Shown here one piece after another: positions 47,313-59,128 of a stretch of 64,000 nt of DNA. Numbering within the stretch: the stretch's first letter is position 1; the number at the start of each line of letters is the position of its first letter. A model generated the notes under the pieces. That model ran no database searches. It worked only from the letters and a program-made list of their open reading frames with translations, and was not told the DNA's origin. This stretch comes from Cornus controversa (taxonomy: Eukaryota; Streptophyta; Magnoliopsida; Cornales; Cornaceae). The stretch spans positions 15,675,353 through 15,739,352 of the forward strand of contig CM048848.1 of the NCBI GenBank assembly GCA_026545225.1, written 5' to 3'. The position numbers and the translations under genes were made by a program.

Positions 47313-48444
47313 AAGGTTAACCTTCCATACCTCCCCGTTTCCTCACAACGGCCCCAATATATGCATTTCGAACATATAAACATCAGGCATATAATTTCAT
47401 GCCCCACAATGCACATGTTAATTGATAAAACACGTAACATGCATTTCATCTCCACAACACCACATATATATTTACCTATATATGCAAAACCTAGCATAAT
47501 ATCCAAATATAGCATGCATTTAACTCACTTACAACATATAACACATATATGCCCAATATAACACATTCCACATATATGCACAAAAGCTAGCACATAAGCA
47601 TACATGCTCTCATTCTCCCACATTCTCATGCATTTGTCCCTCACATCATGCATACTAGGAGATACACATCTATTGCATACAAGAGACTCAAGAGAAGAAT
47701 AAAAACACCTTATTCCACCCCTCTTACCTCTCTAAAACATGCAATACTCAACCTTAGCTCTCACCACTTCACCCGAAACCCTAGAATCGACAAGTAGATG
47801 AGAAAGAACACCCCTACCTTGAAAAGGAAGGCCTTCCAAGCACTTCTCAAATTTCTAGCAATGCCAACCTTGCCAAACCGTGACTTTGATCGGTTCAAAG
47901 GGAAGCCCTAGTCGTCCCCTACATATCTCCCTTCTTCGGCGGAACTTGAATCACACCCGAAGACCTCCAAAACCTAGAGAGAAGGAAGAGAGAAGAAGTG
48001 GGAGCAATATAGAGAGAGAAGTAGCTGTGAGATATGAAATATCTCTGCAGATTTGACCATTTAAGGTCCCTAGGTCACGAAAAGACCAAAATACCCCTAG
48101 GCCACTTAACGCACCTTCCCGGACTCCTTTTTCGATTCTGAAAATTCCTACGGTCTCAAAATCACTTCCTCTACTCTCTAAATATTTCATCTCAGTCATT
48201 CTCAAAAATAAATATTTTCAAGAATTTTCCAGATTCCCGGGCCCACTTAAGTCGCATCCCGGGCCCCGGTTTGACCAAAAAGTCAAACTCCTCCAATTCT
48301 CTCGAAAACTTTCTAAAACCTTAAAAACACTTCCCAAACATGTTTTCCACACTCAAAACACGTTAAACACCACTCAAAATTGCATTTATGGCAATTATAA
48401 TGCAAAAAATATAAAACTGGCCAAAATTGGTCACGGTCTCTACA

Positions 48445-49181
48445 CAAACTCTCCATCCCGTGGTGGTGCATTGGGGAACTAATTCACCCTTATCATTGGG
48501 TTGCACTGTAATACCGGACTTCTCAGGAACCACTTGAGTGGGACTAACCCACTTACTATCTGAGATGGGGTAAATGATTCCCACATCTAGTAACTTCATC
48601 ATCTCCTTCATTACAACGTCCTTCATATTTGGATTTAATCGACGTTGTGCCTCTCTTGAGGTCTTTGCATCTTCTTTCAAGTGTATGCGGTGCATACAAA
48701 TAGAAGGATCTATTCCCTTAAGATCTGCCACACTCCATCCTATTGCTTCCTTGTGCTCTTTTAGCACTTTTAGAAGTTTCATCTCTTGATCATTGGTGAG
48801 ATTGGAAGCAATAATGACTGGAAGGGTTTCATTAGTGCCCAAGAAGACATACTTGAGTGTAGTCGGTAGAGGCTTGAGCTCAAGTTGTGGTGGGAAAATT
48901 AGAGAAGGAGTTTGGGAAGTATTGGACAAAGGAGGCAAAGGTTCTCTCGGAACTCTCCATTTAGGCAAATCCATAACAGTCGTGACATCAAGCATTGAAT
49001 TAACTTCACAAATGGATTGCTCAATGTCATAATCATCACAGTTGAAATGACTTAGGCACGCCTCTAGAGGATCCTTAGAAAGAATGAAAGGAAGTGCTTC
49101 TTGAACAAGATCTTCCACTACATCAACACAAAAACATTCACTTTCGTCAGCGGATGTGTGGTGAGAAGCATTAAAGATGTT
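48445..49181 (-). pseudogene. Athila-2 pol, RT first half
   Basis: Continues the gag-protease frame after the TAG at 49182-49184. The open part from 49118 carries the linker to RT and the RT start ([44 protein letters not shown]). At 48444 it runs into the solo LTR; the next residues read from there are not element protein. Matches copy B of Athila-1 (8763-9130). Confidence 0.88.
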
Positions 49182-51581
49182 CTAACGGACTTTCATATTC
49201 CTGAAAGAGATTTTCATTACTCCGGTACGACAATTAATGCAAGCGTTTGCCATGGCCAAAAATGGACGACCTAGAATGATAGGAATATGTCTATTTAGAT
49301 TTTGGACCGGTTCTGTGTCAAGGACTATGAAGTCCACCAGAAAGTAAAATTTGTCCACTTGAATTATCACATCCTCAATGATGCTACGTGATTGCTTCAC
49401 CGAGCGGTCGGCAAGTTGCAACACAACTGTGGTAGGCTTAAGATCCCCCAAACCTAATTGTTGGTAAACTGAGAATGGAAGCAAATTGACACTAGCCCCT
49501 AAATCAAGAAGTGCATTTTCAAAAGCTTGATTTCTGATGGTGCATGAAATGGTCGGAGCACCCGAATCTTTGAATTTAGGAGGGGCTTGGTGTTGGAAAA
49601 TGGAGCTTACTTGCTCAGTTAGGAGAACTTTCTTAGGAACAGTATTCCTAGATTTGCGCTTTTGAGTACACAAGTCCTTCAAGAATTTAGCATAGGAGGG
49701 AATTTGCCGGATTGCATCAAGGAGAGAGAGATTGATCTTTACTTGTTTGAAGATCTCCATCATGTCTTGAATTTTCTCTCCTTGCTTCCCAAAGTGAGAA
49801 GGTTCCTTCAATCTTTGAGGAAAAGGAACTGGAGGTTCAAAAGAAGTGTCAAGATTTGGAATAGATGGTGACACAACTTCACTTGCCTTTCCTTTTGGAT
49901 TTTGGGGGACTTTGTTCACATTTGGATTTGAAGCAAACACATTTGGATTTGATTGGGATTCTTTTAGATTTATGGATTGCTCATTGGATTCCCTTTTTCC
50001 CTCCCCTACCTTGGAATTTATGATTTTACCACTCCTTAAGATGGTGATTGATTGAACTTGCTCCGGAGGAACATTACAAGATGAAGATGACGGATCCTCA
50101 ATCACATGAACACCCTTAGGATTTGCTACCGGTTGACTTGGTAACTTACCTTCCTCTCTTCTATTCAAGGCATTAGCTAGTTGCCCGATTTGAGCTTCTA
50201 ACCTAGCCATAGATTGAGCATTAGCTTCAAGCTTAGAGATTGATTGAGAGTGGGTTTGCAACAAGCGAGTATTAGCCTCAAGATTGCTTATCACTCTTTC
50301 TTCAAAGCCTTGGCTTCTCGGAGGAGGTGGTGGTTGTTGGTAGTTGGATCTTTGATGGTAAGGTTGAGGATTTGGCCTATATTGAGGCTGTTGAGATTGG
50401 AAATTAAAGGAATTTTGCCCTTGAAAAGAGGGACTTGGTTCTTGAGATTTTCATGAAAATGCCGGATGATTCTTGTAACCAGGATTGTAGGTATTTAAAT
50501 ACGGATCATTGATCTGTTTAGAGTACAAGGCATTCGCTTGCTCTTGGGCATAATCGGGAGATTGACCGGCAATAGGACAGTCTCGCACATAATGTGAAGT
50601 GCTATAGCAAAATGAACACCCTTCCTGATTTTGAACAGGTTGGCTTGGAGTAGGCAGCCCATTTTTTATGATTTAGTCCATTTTTTGGGTTAAGGCTTCT
50701 ACTTGCATGGCAACCTCATCTACCCTTGAAATCTCATGCACTCCTCTACAAGGTTGGGTGGATTTCCCTTTCCTAGTGGAGGAGCGTTGAGCTGAATTAT
50801 TACTTAGGGTTTGAAAAAGTTTTCATGCCTCATCTGGGCTTTTCAAAAGGTATCCACCTCCACAAACGGAATCTATCATTTGCCTATGTTGCTCACTCAC
50901 CCCATCATAAAAGCTTTGCACTAGCTGCCATTTTGGGACAGCATGGTGCGGACAAGATTTAAGAAGATCTTTTAATCTCTCCCAAGTCTCATGAAATTGT
51001 TCTTGATCAATTTGGGTGAATCCGGTGATTGCTCGCCGAATATCACTTGTCTTTCCCATTGGGAAGTATTTTTTTAAGAATTCAATTTGCATCTCCGCCC
51101 AAGAATGGATTGAGTTAGGTTCTAAGGAATTGAACCAACTTCTAGCTTTATCTTTTAGGGAGAATGGAAACATACGAAGCTTTAGATCATCCTCCGTAAA
51201 GTATAGTACCCGAATGGTGGAACACACAGAAAGGAAGTAATCTAAATGCCGGTATGGATCTTCATTTGGGAGACCATGGAAGCTATTAAGAAGTTTGATT
51301 GTGGAGGACTTTATTTCGAATTGAGTTGCCGCTACATCCGGAAATTGAATACACGAAGGTACTTCAAACGTAGTCGGAAGATAAAAGTCCAAAAGCAATT
51401 CTCCTTGAGGAGGAGGAGGTGGAGGTTGTTGTTCATGATTAAAAGGAGGTAGTCCGAGAGGTTGTCTCTCATTTGGTTCCATGTTTTCAGTCCTAGGCAA
51501 TATAGGGTCCCTAAAGGTTCCTCTACGTTGTCTAAGTGTTCGTTCAAGTTCAATATTAAACGGAAGCAAAGGAAGTGACAA
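49182..51581 (-). pseudogene. Athila-2 gag and protease, three gag stops
   Basis: The start ATG at 51581 leads into ERTLRQRRG, similar to Athila-1 gag. The gag core includes FSLKDKARSWFNSL and FLKKYFPMGKT. The CCHC knuckle CSFCYSTSHYVRDC lies near 50620-50580, and the protease shows DLGASVNLLPFSVY. One frame runs throughout but is interrupted by stops at 50825-50823 (TGG to TGA), 50675-50673 (CAA to TAA) and 50453-50451 (probably CGA to TGA), and it ends at TAG 49184-49182. The three internal stops are transitions of the type methylcytosine deamination produces. Confidence 0.9.
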
Positions 51582-51856
51582 TTACCGTCTACCTAGCATG
51601 TATTAATAATAGAACAACACCTCAATATGCAAAATAAACAATAATATAAAAAAAAATTATTCAAACCACTAATTTTAGACTTTATACTCACAAAAGGGTT
51701 CCAACTTTGATCCTTTAAAATGCCCGCTATGTGGTATACCTAAAATCAAGCAATTTGAGAGATAAGAACAAGATATATACAAAAAAGAATGAAAGAATTT
51801 CTAGTCTAATAATTAAACCAGATTTAATCTTTCAATGGCGACAATTAAATCGTAGT

Positions 51857-51873
51857 CCCCGGCAACGGCACCA
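51857..51873 (-). other. Primer-binding site of Athila-2, tRNA-Asp type
   Basis: Minus strand TGGTGCCGTTGCCGGGG, one mismatch from the tRNA-Asp complement (C to T at the fourth base). It lies six bases from the LTR end. Confidence 0.85.
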
Positions 51874-51879
51874 AAATTT

Positions 51880-53269
51880 TGATGTAGCTAAACTTGAATT
51901 ATAATTGTAAGCTTATTTTTGCCCCTTTTTCAAAATATAATTTAACCACTCGCAAGAGCACGAATCTTTGTAGATACGGTTCTATATAGAGGGTATCGAT
52001 CCCATGAGGACTAGTCGTTAATTGTCTTAAAGAAAGATTAATTCCACTTTAATCCTAAAAAAATAAGGTTTTGATTTTTGTTTATAAAACTATTGCATGA
52101 ATGTAAAAGAAATAAATTTAAAGAGTTAAAAGTTGGGAGAGAGAACTAGGGGTGGTTTCCACCACTAGCCATTCACATGTCCATAACTGTAGCAAGCTTG
52201 GGATTCATAAATTAAATGTCTAACAATGTCATTAGGCTTGTGACCTCAATGACATATCAAAAGATTAATGCGTGTGCAAACCTATCATAATCCATCTTCA
52301 ACAAGTATAGCTCTTCAACCTAACTAATTACCCTACTCTCTAAGTGAACCTAAATGCATCCAAACTACCTTATCTTGGCATGGTTTATACAAGCAAACAC
52401 AACACATTCATTTAAACACCATTACCTAGCCATCATTTGCCCTTCTTGTGGAAGAAGCAAATGTTGTGCATTCACAAGATAGATTCTACTCTAAGATAAG
52501 AATAAAACCAACATCAAATGAATATATATAAGAGATGTATAAGTGTACATTGTCACTAGACTAAATAATCAACATTTAAATACAAATCCCAAAATGCTAC
52601 AAAAATGAACAAGTTTACATGGCTAGGGGTTTCAACCACACCCTAGTAGAGAAGTTAGTTGGTCGTGGCAGCCTTGCACTCTTCTATTGATGGAGAAAAT
52701 GAAGCTTCAAGGTCTGGTTCAGCTCCTTCTTCTCCTCTCCCAAATGTGTCTCTCTGTGTCTCTTGTATGTGTATGATATATCAGAGAAAATGGCTTCTTT
52801 GTGTGCTTTATGGCCTCTTTTTCAACCTTGGGGCCCACCATAAATATATATATCAATATATATACCAACTATCTCAAGAATGTCTCCAAATGTCTTGTTC
52901 AAGTCAGACAATCCCTCTAAGTCGTGCAAAAAGGGGGATTTTGTTGCAAGTGGGAAGAGCAGGTGAGCAAGTGGGCAAGTGGGTCTGCAGAATCTCGATC
53001 AATCGAAATTGAAATCTCGATTGATCGAGATTTTGATTAATCGAAATCAAGTCTCGATCAATCGAGATCTCGATTGATCGAGATGCCTTGGCTTCAATTC
53101 TGAATTCTGCTCTTCAGCTGCAAATGGCCTCCAACATTGCTCCTTTTGGTACAAAACCTGTAATACATCAAAAACACAAAAAATACCGTAAATGTATCTC
53201 GATAAACGTAAAAACGGGACTAACATATGCAATAAAAGGGTTCAAATGCATAGTATTGAACACTTATCA
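51880..53269 (-). repeat. 5' LTR of Athila-2
   Basis: 1390 bp, plus-strand TGATGTAGCTAAAC to AACACTTATCA, near-identical to 37541-38899. It is 31 bp longer, and its palindrome cluster (52991-53084) is 31 bp longer than that of the other LTR. Confidence 0.92.
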
Positions 53270-53522
53270 AGTAACCTCTCAAATACAATGAGAGTATTAC
53301 CTTTCCTTCTCACTCATCTCAACCTATAACATAAGTAACTATTTATAGAGCCCAAAACCCAATTACTTGGTGGACTAGGATTACAATTCCTTAGAGCCCA
53401 AGACTTGCCTAACAAGTACTTTCCTTCCTTGAGACCAAGACTTGCCTACTAAGAAATTACCTAATAAGATACAACTCTATAATAGAAACCTAATTACAAT
53501 AGGAATTTGAGCCAACCTAACA
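53270..53522 (-). repeat. Copia-2 3' LTR, part 1
   Basis: Continues the LTR at 37195-37540 after Athila-2. It begins with the AGTAA duplication (53270-53274) and, on its own strand, starts TGTTAGGTTGGCTC at 53522. Confidence 0.7.
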
Positions 53523-54417
53523 AATATCCCCCTTGGCAAAAATTTTGACAAGTCTTCAATACACGAGACTCCCATCTGCAAATCAACAAATGATCCAACG
53601 GCCTTTCAAACTCCAGCTACATAACCCGAATCATGTATGAAACAATACTCCCCTTGATCCATACGGCCAATGTATTCATATAGTTGTATCAAGTCAACAC
53701 TATCAAGTGACTTTAGAAGGGGGCTTCGATGCAACCCTTCTCAAAGCAAGAACTTCCATCTCACCCACATCTGTCCGAAAACGTGCAACCCGTGTCTTCG
53801 ATAAATCAAACGAAACACGTCTCAAGATCTTGTTACCATGTGCACCCCGTTTCCTATCCACAATCGAAGTCTGAATGCCATTGGCACTCCCCACTAGACG
53901 ATACAAACCTACACTCTGTTCTCCTCGCATTAATACCATGCAGCCCTTGGTGATCTTCACAACTCCCCCTGCAATGGAGCACTTGCAGCCCTTGGAGTCC
54001 AACCGGCTCAAGGTAATTAAATTACACCACAACTTGGGTGAATCTAAAAACCACTCATGTTGAGTAAAAGTGTTACATTTGTAAATTGTGAGAACATCTC
54101 CAATACAAAGTCAAATAGTGCTAACACACCTTGACTCTATATCCTGTCAATCATCAACTGACATTTTTTTCTGCCTTCCATCCTTCCCTTTCAATGCCCG
54201 CACTAAGCCTTGTTGAACCAGGATGTCCTTCACCCTCCTTTGCCATAGGATGAAGTTACCCTTACCATCAAATTTCTCCACCTTATCTTGTGTAGCAATA
54301 TCATTGGTCATGATTGTCACAAGTGCCCAAGATGAACAACACTCGTATTATGAAGAAAAATCTAGACAAGACTTTTATCAAATACCCCTTGTGTACCTTG
54401 AAACTTTGATACCAGTT
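53523..54417 (-). pseudogene. Copia-2 internal remnant: gag start and pre-integrase
   Basis: Next to the primer site, minus-strand sequence at about 54315-54175 reads VEKFDGKGNFILWQRR…QQGLVRALKGK, the usual start of a copia gag. It then passes, with stops, to NLITLSRLDSKGCKCSIAGG and VVKITKGCMVLMRGE (54032-53880), the GAG-pre-integrase segment that normally follows the protease. Gag C-terminus, protease, integrase core, RT and RNase H are absent. A purine tract follows at about 53540-53524. It is thus a short non-coding derivative. Confidence 0.72.
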
Positions 54418-54513
54418 TGTTGATAAATAAGCCCCCAATCACGAACCACCAACTATTACGATGTGATGATAAGTAAACAAGCACGAAGAAATTTACAAGA
54501 ACACACCAAGAAT

Positions 54514-55545
54514 CTCCGCATCATTCAATCTTCTGGTTTCCTGGAACCCTGCAACGATTTGCAAACATGGTTAGTGGCTTCAGAATTTACATACCAGGTA
54601 TCCATAGATCCAACCACATAAAATTTCTCAACAATAAGTGAATGAAATATACCTTCAGTGTGCTTCTGTGCTAGATACACCAAGCAATTCCTTTTCCAGT
54701 GTTCTTTCTTGCTACAATGGAAACACTTTCCTTTGGGCAAAACACTTTCCTTTGGGCTTAGCCTACTTCTTGCCCTTAGCCTTGACTATCCCAGTACTAG
54801 AACTAATCTTTTGAAGCTAGTGGAACCTTGCTTCTTATTATGGTTATTACCTTTTGGCTTAACATTAGAAGAACCCTTTTTTCCATTATATGAACACTCC
54901 TTTTATTTTTAAAAATTTCTTCTGTAACTTTCAGACCATTCATCAGTTCTGATAAAGAATAATACATTTTTTTATAGTATAGTTTAACTTGAACTGATTG
55001 AATGAATCTGGCAATGATTGTAAAATTATGTCAACTTGGGTCTCCCCATCTATATTTGCCCAAAGAATCTCCAGATCATTAAAGTAAGAAATCATTTTTA
55101 AAAGATGGTCACGAACTGGAGTTCTTTCGGACATATGAGTGTTCATAATTTTTTTCATAGCAACTTGACGAGCCGCTCTACTTTGTTCCCCAAACATTTC
55201 CTTAAGGTTGAGTATAATACAACTAGCATTGGCCATCGACTCATGCTGATGTTGTAAAACATTTAACATTGAAGCCAAAATATAGCACTTGGCCTTTCCA
55301 TCAGCCTTTTGTCACTTCTCATACATTTCCTTATGCTCTTAGGTGTCAATAGGGCCAGGCATAGGAGGGCACTGTTGAGTGAGCACAAAATTGAACTCTT
55401 GTGCAGGGAGCACAATGTGAAGATTTATCTTCCAATCAGCAGAATTTGGCCCGGTTAATTTGTTGTCCTTAAGTATAGCAGCAAGTGGATTAAAATATTC
55501 AACATCTGAAATACATAAACATTCATGCATAAATAAAAAGGGCAT
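54514..55545 (-). pseudogene. Copia-1 gag, zinc knuckle and protease remnant
   Basis: On the minus strand, 55545-55339 reads NPLAAILKDNKLTGPN and DWKINLHIVL, the N-terminal block of copia gag. 55278-54943 continues gag (MKKIMNTHMSERTPVRDHLLKMI, LPDSFNQFKLNY). 54740-54525 has the CCHC knuckle CFHCSKKEHWKRNC and then WYVNSEATNHVC, where a copia protease would have the Asp-Ser/Thr-Gly active site. Here both Asp and Gly are replaced (Asn, Glu), so the protease is dead. Frames change between blocks. The sequence is cut at 54514 by the Copia-2 LTR remnant. Confidence 0.8.
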
Positions 55546-57591
55546 ACATTCAAAAACAAAACTAAACTTTAGTTTTCATATGGTCTCTCCGTGGGTCTCT
55601 CTAAACCACCGACGCAATGAAAACAACAATAATCATAATCCCTATAGGTATTCATTGATTTCTCCTAGGGGGCAATTCGAACATGCCACTGCCAAGAGAT
55701 CATGTCACTACCTTGATTAGATGGAAACAATTTCCACCATATCCCACTATCTAGGCATCTCATGTCAAGTGAAAAATGGCAACCGATTAACCTTAGCCTC
55801 TAAGTGAAAATACCCTCTGAGGTGGAGCATACTCCCACTTAGTCAAGTGTACATCATCGTCTAGAAGTAGTGCAATTGAAGAGGGTCTGTCTCCTAGAGG
55901 GTGATTGCCCCCATCCACTTACCGCTAGTTCTATCATAGGAAATCTATATCTAGTAGCCAATGAAACAAATACCCTCCAGAGGAGCACCCAAGATTGGTG
56001 ACGAGGTATTTTTTTCACCTTACAACAGATCGACAATGGAAGGCTGTGGAATTTAAAATCAAATCCCACTCCCACTTGATTTTTGATATTAGAGAGTTTT
56101 CTTTTATAACTCTATACATCTCATGTATATAACCTTTGTGTTTTACAACAAATTTTAATTCAAGTATATATGGAATCCATATTTTGAAAAAAAAAAATTC
56201 TGAGCCTAATGGGCCAATTATATTCGGGTCAATTTGGCTCAAGCTCTTGGGCCTCACTTTAGGGTAAACTTGCACTTTTCAAAAATGAACTTTTTTTTTT
56301 AAAATAATTTTTAAATATATATATTTTTTTATGTTTGAATCATTTTTTAAACAAATAAGAAAGTGTCCATTTAACCTTAACTTATCCGATTATGGATTCC
56401 AAAATTTTATTTAATTAAAATTTAATCAAAATCACAAAAGTTCAATGTTCATGGATTTAACATGCATTACAAGATAACATACAAGCTATCTAAACACATA
56501 AAGCATCACATGAACATATATATGCACAATAATAAAAATTATGGTAAACCAAAAAATGGTGCTAATCCCCTCTTATGGTCGGTTAGAAATTATCTCATGA
56601 ATTTCTTGTGCTTCAAAATCTTCCATTGAATGCCTTCTTATCTTATCTGAATCTTTTCTTGAACTCTTAAAAAGCTTCAACCCTAAAAACTAATAATAAT
56701 AAAGTACAAGGCTGTCTTATACCCATATTAAGGCTCACAAAATTCTAAACAAGATAAAAATGAATAAATCCTATTCGGCAATAGGGAAAACCAACCCTAT
56801 GGCCAACCCTTTACAATGCTGCCTACAATAAAAAATTAATTATATCACATATAACTAATTAATAATTAAAATTAGCTGAACCATGAAAGAGATATATAAT
56901 TAATCTGTACCTGCAATCAAGCTTAGAATATTCCATGGATATAGACACATGCACATATTCATATAAAAATTAAAAAAAAAATTGATTGCTCATAAATAAA
57001 TATTTTCATCCATTGTAATTTGGGATTTTCGTCAAACAAGTGGTAATCCATCACATGGGTTTGTCCCAAAAATCAGCATATATATATATATATATACACA
57101 CACTGGATATGATTATCAAATTACAAAGGTAATCAAAACAATTTTAAAAACCAAAATAATCAATAGATTACCTTCTTCTTTTTTCTTTCCTTTTTCTTTT
57201 TCTTTTTCTTTTTGTTGCAAAACACCCATCATATGGGTTATTACAATGACCAGTAGTTGCCTTGTGCAGCGTTAGATACAAAAAAAAAAATTATTATTAT
57301 TTGTTGAACGGAAGGTAATCTCATTACCTTGTAAAAAAAAATATTGTATGTACATGGAACACCCACCGATGGGTTCATAAATCAATGGCGGCTGCCTTTG
57401 GTAGCCGTTTCCGGTTACTGTTATACAAAACACGAATTACATGTTTTATAGTAAACAATTGTCAATGCTAAGTTCAGATCGATCAATCAATCAAAAGTAT
57501 ATTCATCAAATAAATAATAATACATCATGAATAGGATTAATACAGGCATAGACAACAACTTAGAAATTAAGTGGTTTGCTCCTATAGCAAT
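55546..57591 (-). other. Copia-1 5' leader, noncoding
   Basis: About 2 kb between gag and the 5' LTR without a convincing gene. It holds simple-sequence runs: T/A-rich 56283-56330, (AT)n then (AC)n at 57078-57104, and a pyrimidine tract 57174-57213. Plus-strand GCTCCTATAGCA at 57578-57589 matches 9 of 12 bases of the tRNA-Met primer complement and sits two bases from the LTR, so it is probably a decayed primer site. Confidence 0.6.
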
Positions 57592-58738
57592 TGAAGAAAA
57601 AGCAGAAGCAATTTTAAAATTTTTAGATCTTTACCACATGATTTTTCATCAAATCAACAAGAATTTAAAAAGATTTGATACCTTAAACAATAAGATTCAC
57701 CTCTCTGACCCTAGAGATATACTGGTACATGGAACCCTTTCTCACTTGAGAGATATCGTATATTTGATATAAAGTTAGGGATGAGGATCAAAAGAGATTA
57801 CTTATCCTAACTACAATTGAATAGAGGTAGAGTTATCTCATAACTCTATCATATTCAATTAATTACAATAATCACCACAATATAATCGTAATTGCACTCT
57901 AGGACTCAAAAATTACAACAAAGATATGTCCTACTAATTAATTGAATATAAACCCCTTCACTACCGAATATCCATAAGTAACCCAAGAGATAATTAAATA
58001 CTGTTCCACCTAAGTCATACTTATATCTTTTATTTATTGAGTAACCAATTTAAACCTTATGATTACTTAATTAAATCCTTTTAAGAGAATTTTTAAAAAA
58101 ATAAATATTTTGTTAATTAAATAATAGAAAAATAATTTAATAAACATTTTACTAAAATGCCCTGTCCACGTTCCAGTGATCAAACTTATTAAATTGCATC
58201 AAGGGGATATTTCGTTACTCTTGTAAAGAGTGTGAATTCCATGTTGAGCATTTGTCTTCTCACAGTTCCAACATTAGCAACCCAAGATACCGTAGTTTTG
58301 ACCTTAAAAAGTTTCACACATTGGTAAGTCAAAGTGTCCAACATCCAAGCTTGAGTCCACTAAACCTCTCAGGATGTAGAGCTTAAAGCATCTAGTAGAT
58401 AAGAATTACACCAAAATAATGACAGTAATTTGTATGGTGTCATACTATCATATCTTATATTGGTCAAGTGTGTTATAGCCTTACAGGTAAAAGTGTCCAA
58501 CTTTTATTACCATCTGCGAACAATTCCAAGGTACAAGAAACTAGTAAGTTCAAATCTCCTATGTGTAAATCTCATTCACACAAATTAAGTCATCTATAAT
58601 ACAACTTGCGGACTATGATGTATCTCATACAAAAAAATGAAAAGCCCAATACTTGAATATTTAATTTAATAATATTTATTAATAAAATGTTGAATAAACA
58701 AAATTAATAATTGGCTTGTAGGGCACATAATCCCACCA
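57592..58738 (-). repeat. 5' LTR of Copia-1
   Basis: On its own strand it starts TGGTGGGATTATGTGCCC and ends at plus-strand TGAAGAAAAAGC. It matches the 3' LTR at 33886-35214 over its length, with indels. The flanking ATATA is the right target-site duplication. Confidence 0.82.
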
Positions 58739-58743
58739 ATATA

Positions 58744-59128
58744 TACATCGCATATGCCGCACAAGGGTCTCCTCCCCTAGAAAATCAGCATTCAACAGCC
58801 TTAATCCCACTTTAGTGTCACCCACTGACTAATCATAAGAGCTGCTGATGAGAAAATATCTGATTATAGCAACAACGGTTGCATGGATCTACTAAGAGTA
58901 TAAACAAGGAGAGATGAAAAGTGATGGAGGCAAGCACAGATACAAAAAGAATATTCACTTAGAAAATCCAAAAAATAAAAATAAATAAGGAACATAAATC
59001 TAACCAAATGACCAGATAAAATTAATTTTATTTTTACCATACAGAATTGATAGGTTTGAAAGAAGCACAATCTCTGCACAGCACACGTAGTGTTCCCCAA
59101 GGCAAAGGCAACTCCTCCCTCTTGAGAT
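58744..59128 (-). other. 3' flank and probable 3' UTR of MTP1
   Basis: Unique-looking sequence between the Copia-1 target site and the MTP1 stop codon. A minus-strand AATAAA (59032-59027), about 97 bases after the stop, is a possible polyadenylation signal. Nothing else is recognised. Confidence 0.45.

Larger units (their letters stand above)
45676..48444 (-). mobile_element. Solo LTR inside Athila-2 reverse transcriptase
   Basis: Plus-strand ends are TGTAACGCCCCGA and GGTCTCTACA. On the minus strand it runs TGTAGAGACC…GGGGCGTTACA, a common end pair of plant gypsy LTRs. It splits the codons of the WRVC-IDYRK motif. Flanks are CAAAT (45671-45675) and CAAAC (48445-48449), a 5-bp duplication with one mismatch. 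No primer site, gag or pol is inside, so it is a solo LTR of about 2.8 kb. It contains the CGATTGATCGAG palindrome cluster (46053-46278) and a tandem array (47047-47312). Short ORFs in it are not supported. Confidence 0.82.
37541..53269 (-). mobile_element. Athila-type retrotransposon (Athila-2)
   Basis: Minus-strand element with LTRs at 37541-38899 and 51880-53269, flanked by the perfect 5-bp duplication AGTAA (37536-37540 and 53270-53274). Order on its strand: LTR, tRNA-Asp-type primer site, gag, protease, reverse transcriptase, RNase H, integrase, noncoding stretch with short palindromes, third ORF, purine tract, LTR. It belongs to the same lineage as Athila-1 but is a different family: the LTRs are unrelated at sequence level and proteins are similar but diverged. 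A 2.8-kb solo LTR splits its reverse transcriptase. Several stops, a frameshift and a lost integrase Asp make it non-autonomous. Confidence 0.92.
37195..54513 (-). mobile_element. Copia-2, short deletion derivative inside Copia-1
   Basis: On the minus strand it comprises a 5' LTR remnant (54513-54418), a tRNA-Met-like primer site (plus-strand ACTTTGATACCA, 54403-54414), about 0.9 kb of internal sequence and a purine tract (plus-strand TATCCCCCTTGGC, about 53526-53538). A 3' LTR follows, starting TGTTAGGTTGGCTC at 53522 and resuming beyond Athila-2 at 37540-37195. The two LTRs share TGTTGAKAAATAAGCCCCC at their inner or outer ends. The 5' LTR is cut after about 96 bases, at its junction with Copia-1 protease sequence. 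No clean target-site duplication is recoverable, so the insertion history is partly inferred. Confidence 0.65.
33886..58738 (-). mobile_element. Ty1/copia retrotransposon (Copia-1), host of a nest
   Basis: Two LTRs in the same orientation (33886-35214 and 57592-58738) are flanked by the 5-bp direct repeat ATATA (33881-33885 and 58739-58743). On the minus strand the order is LTR, primer site, gag (from about 55545), CCHC knuckle and protease remnant, [nested elements], reverse transcriptase, RNase H, purine tract (AAGTGGGAGAT), LTR. The gag-PR-RT-RH order with RNase H next to the 3' LTR fits Ty1/copia. Integrase is not recognisable. About 17.3 kb of its 24.9 kb span is later insertions. Stops and frameshifts throughout. 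Confidence 0.85.
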
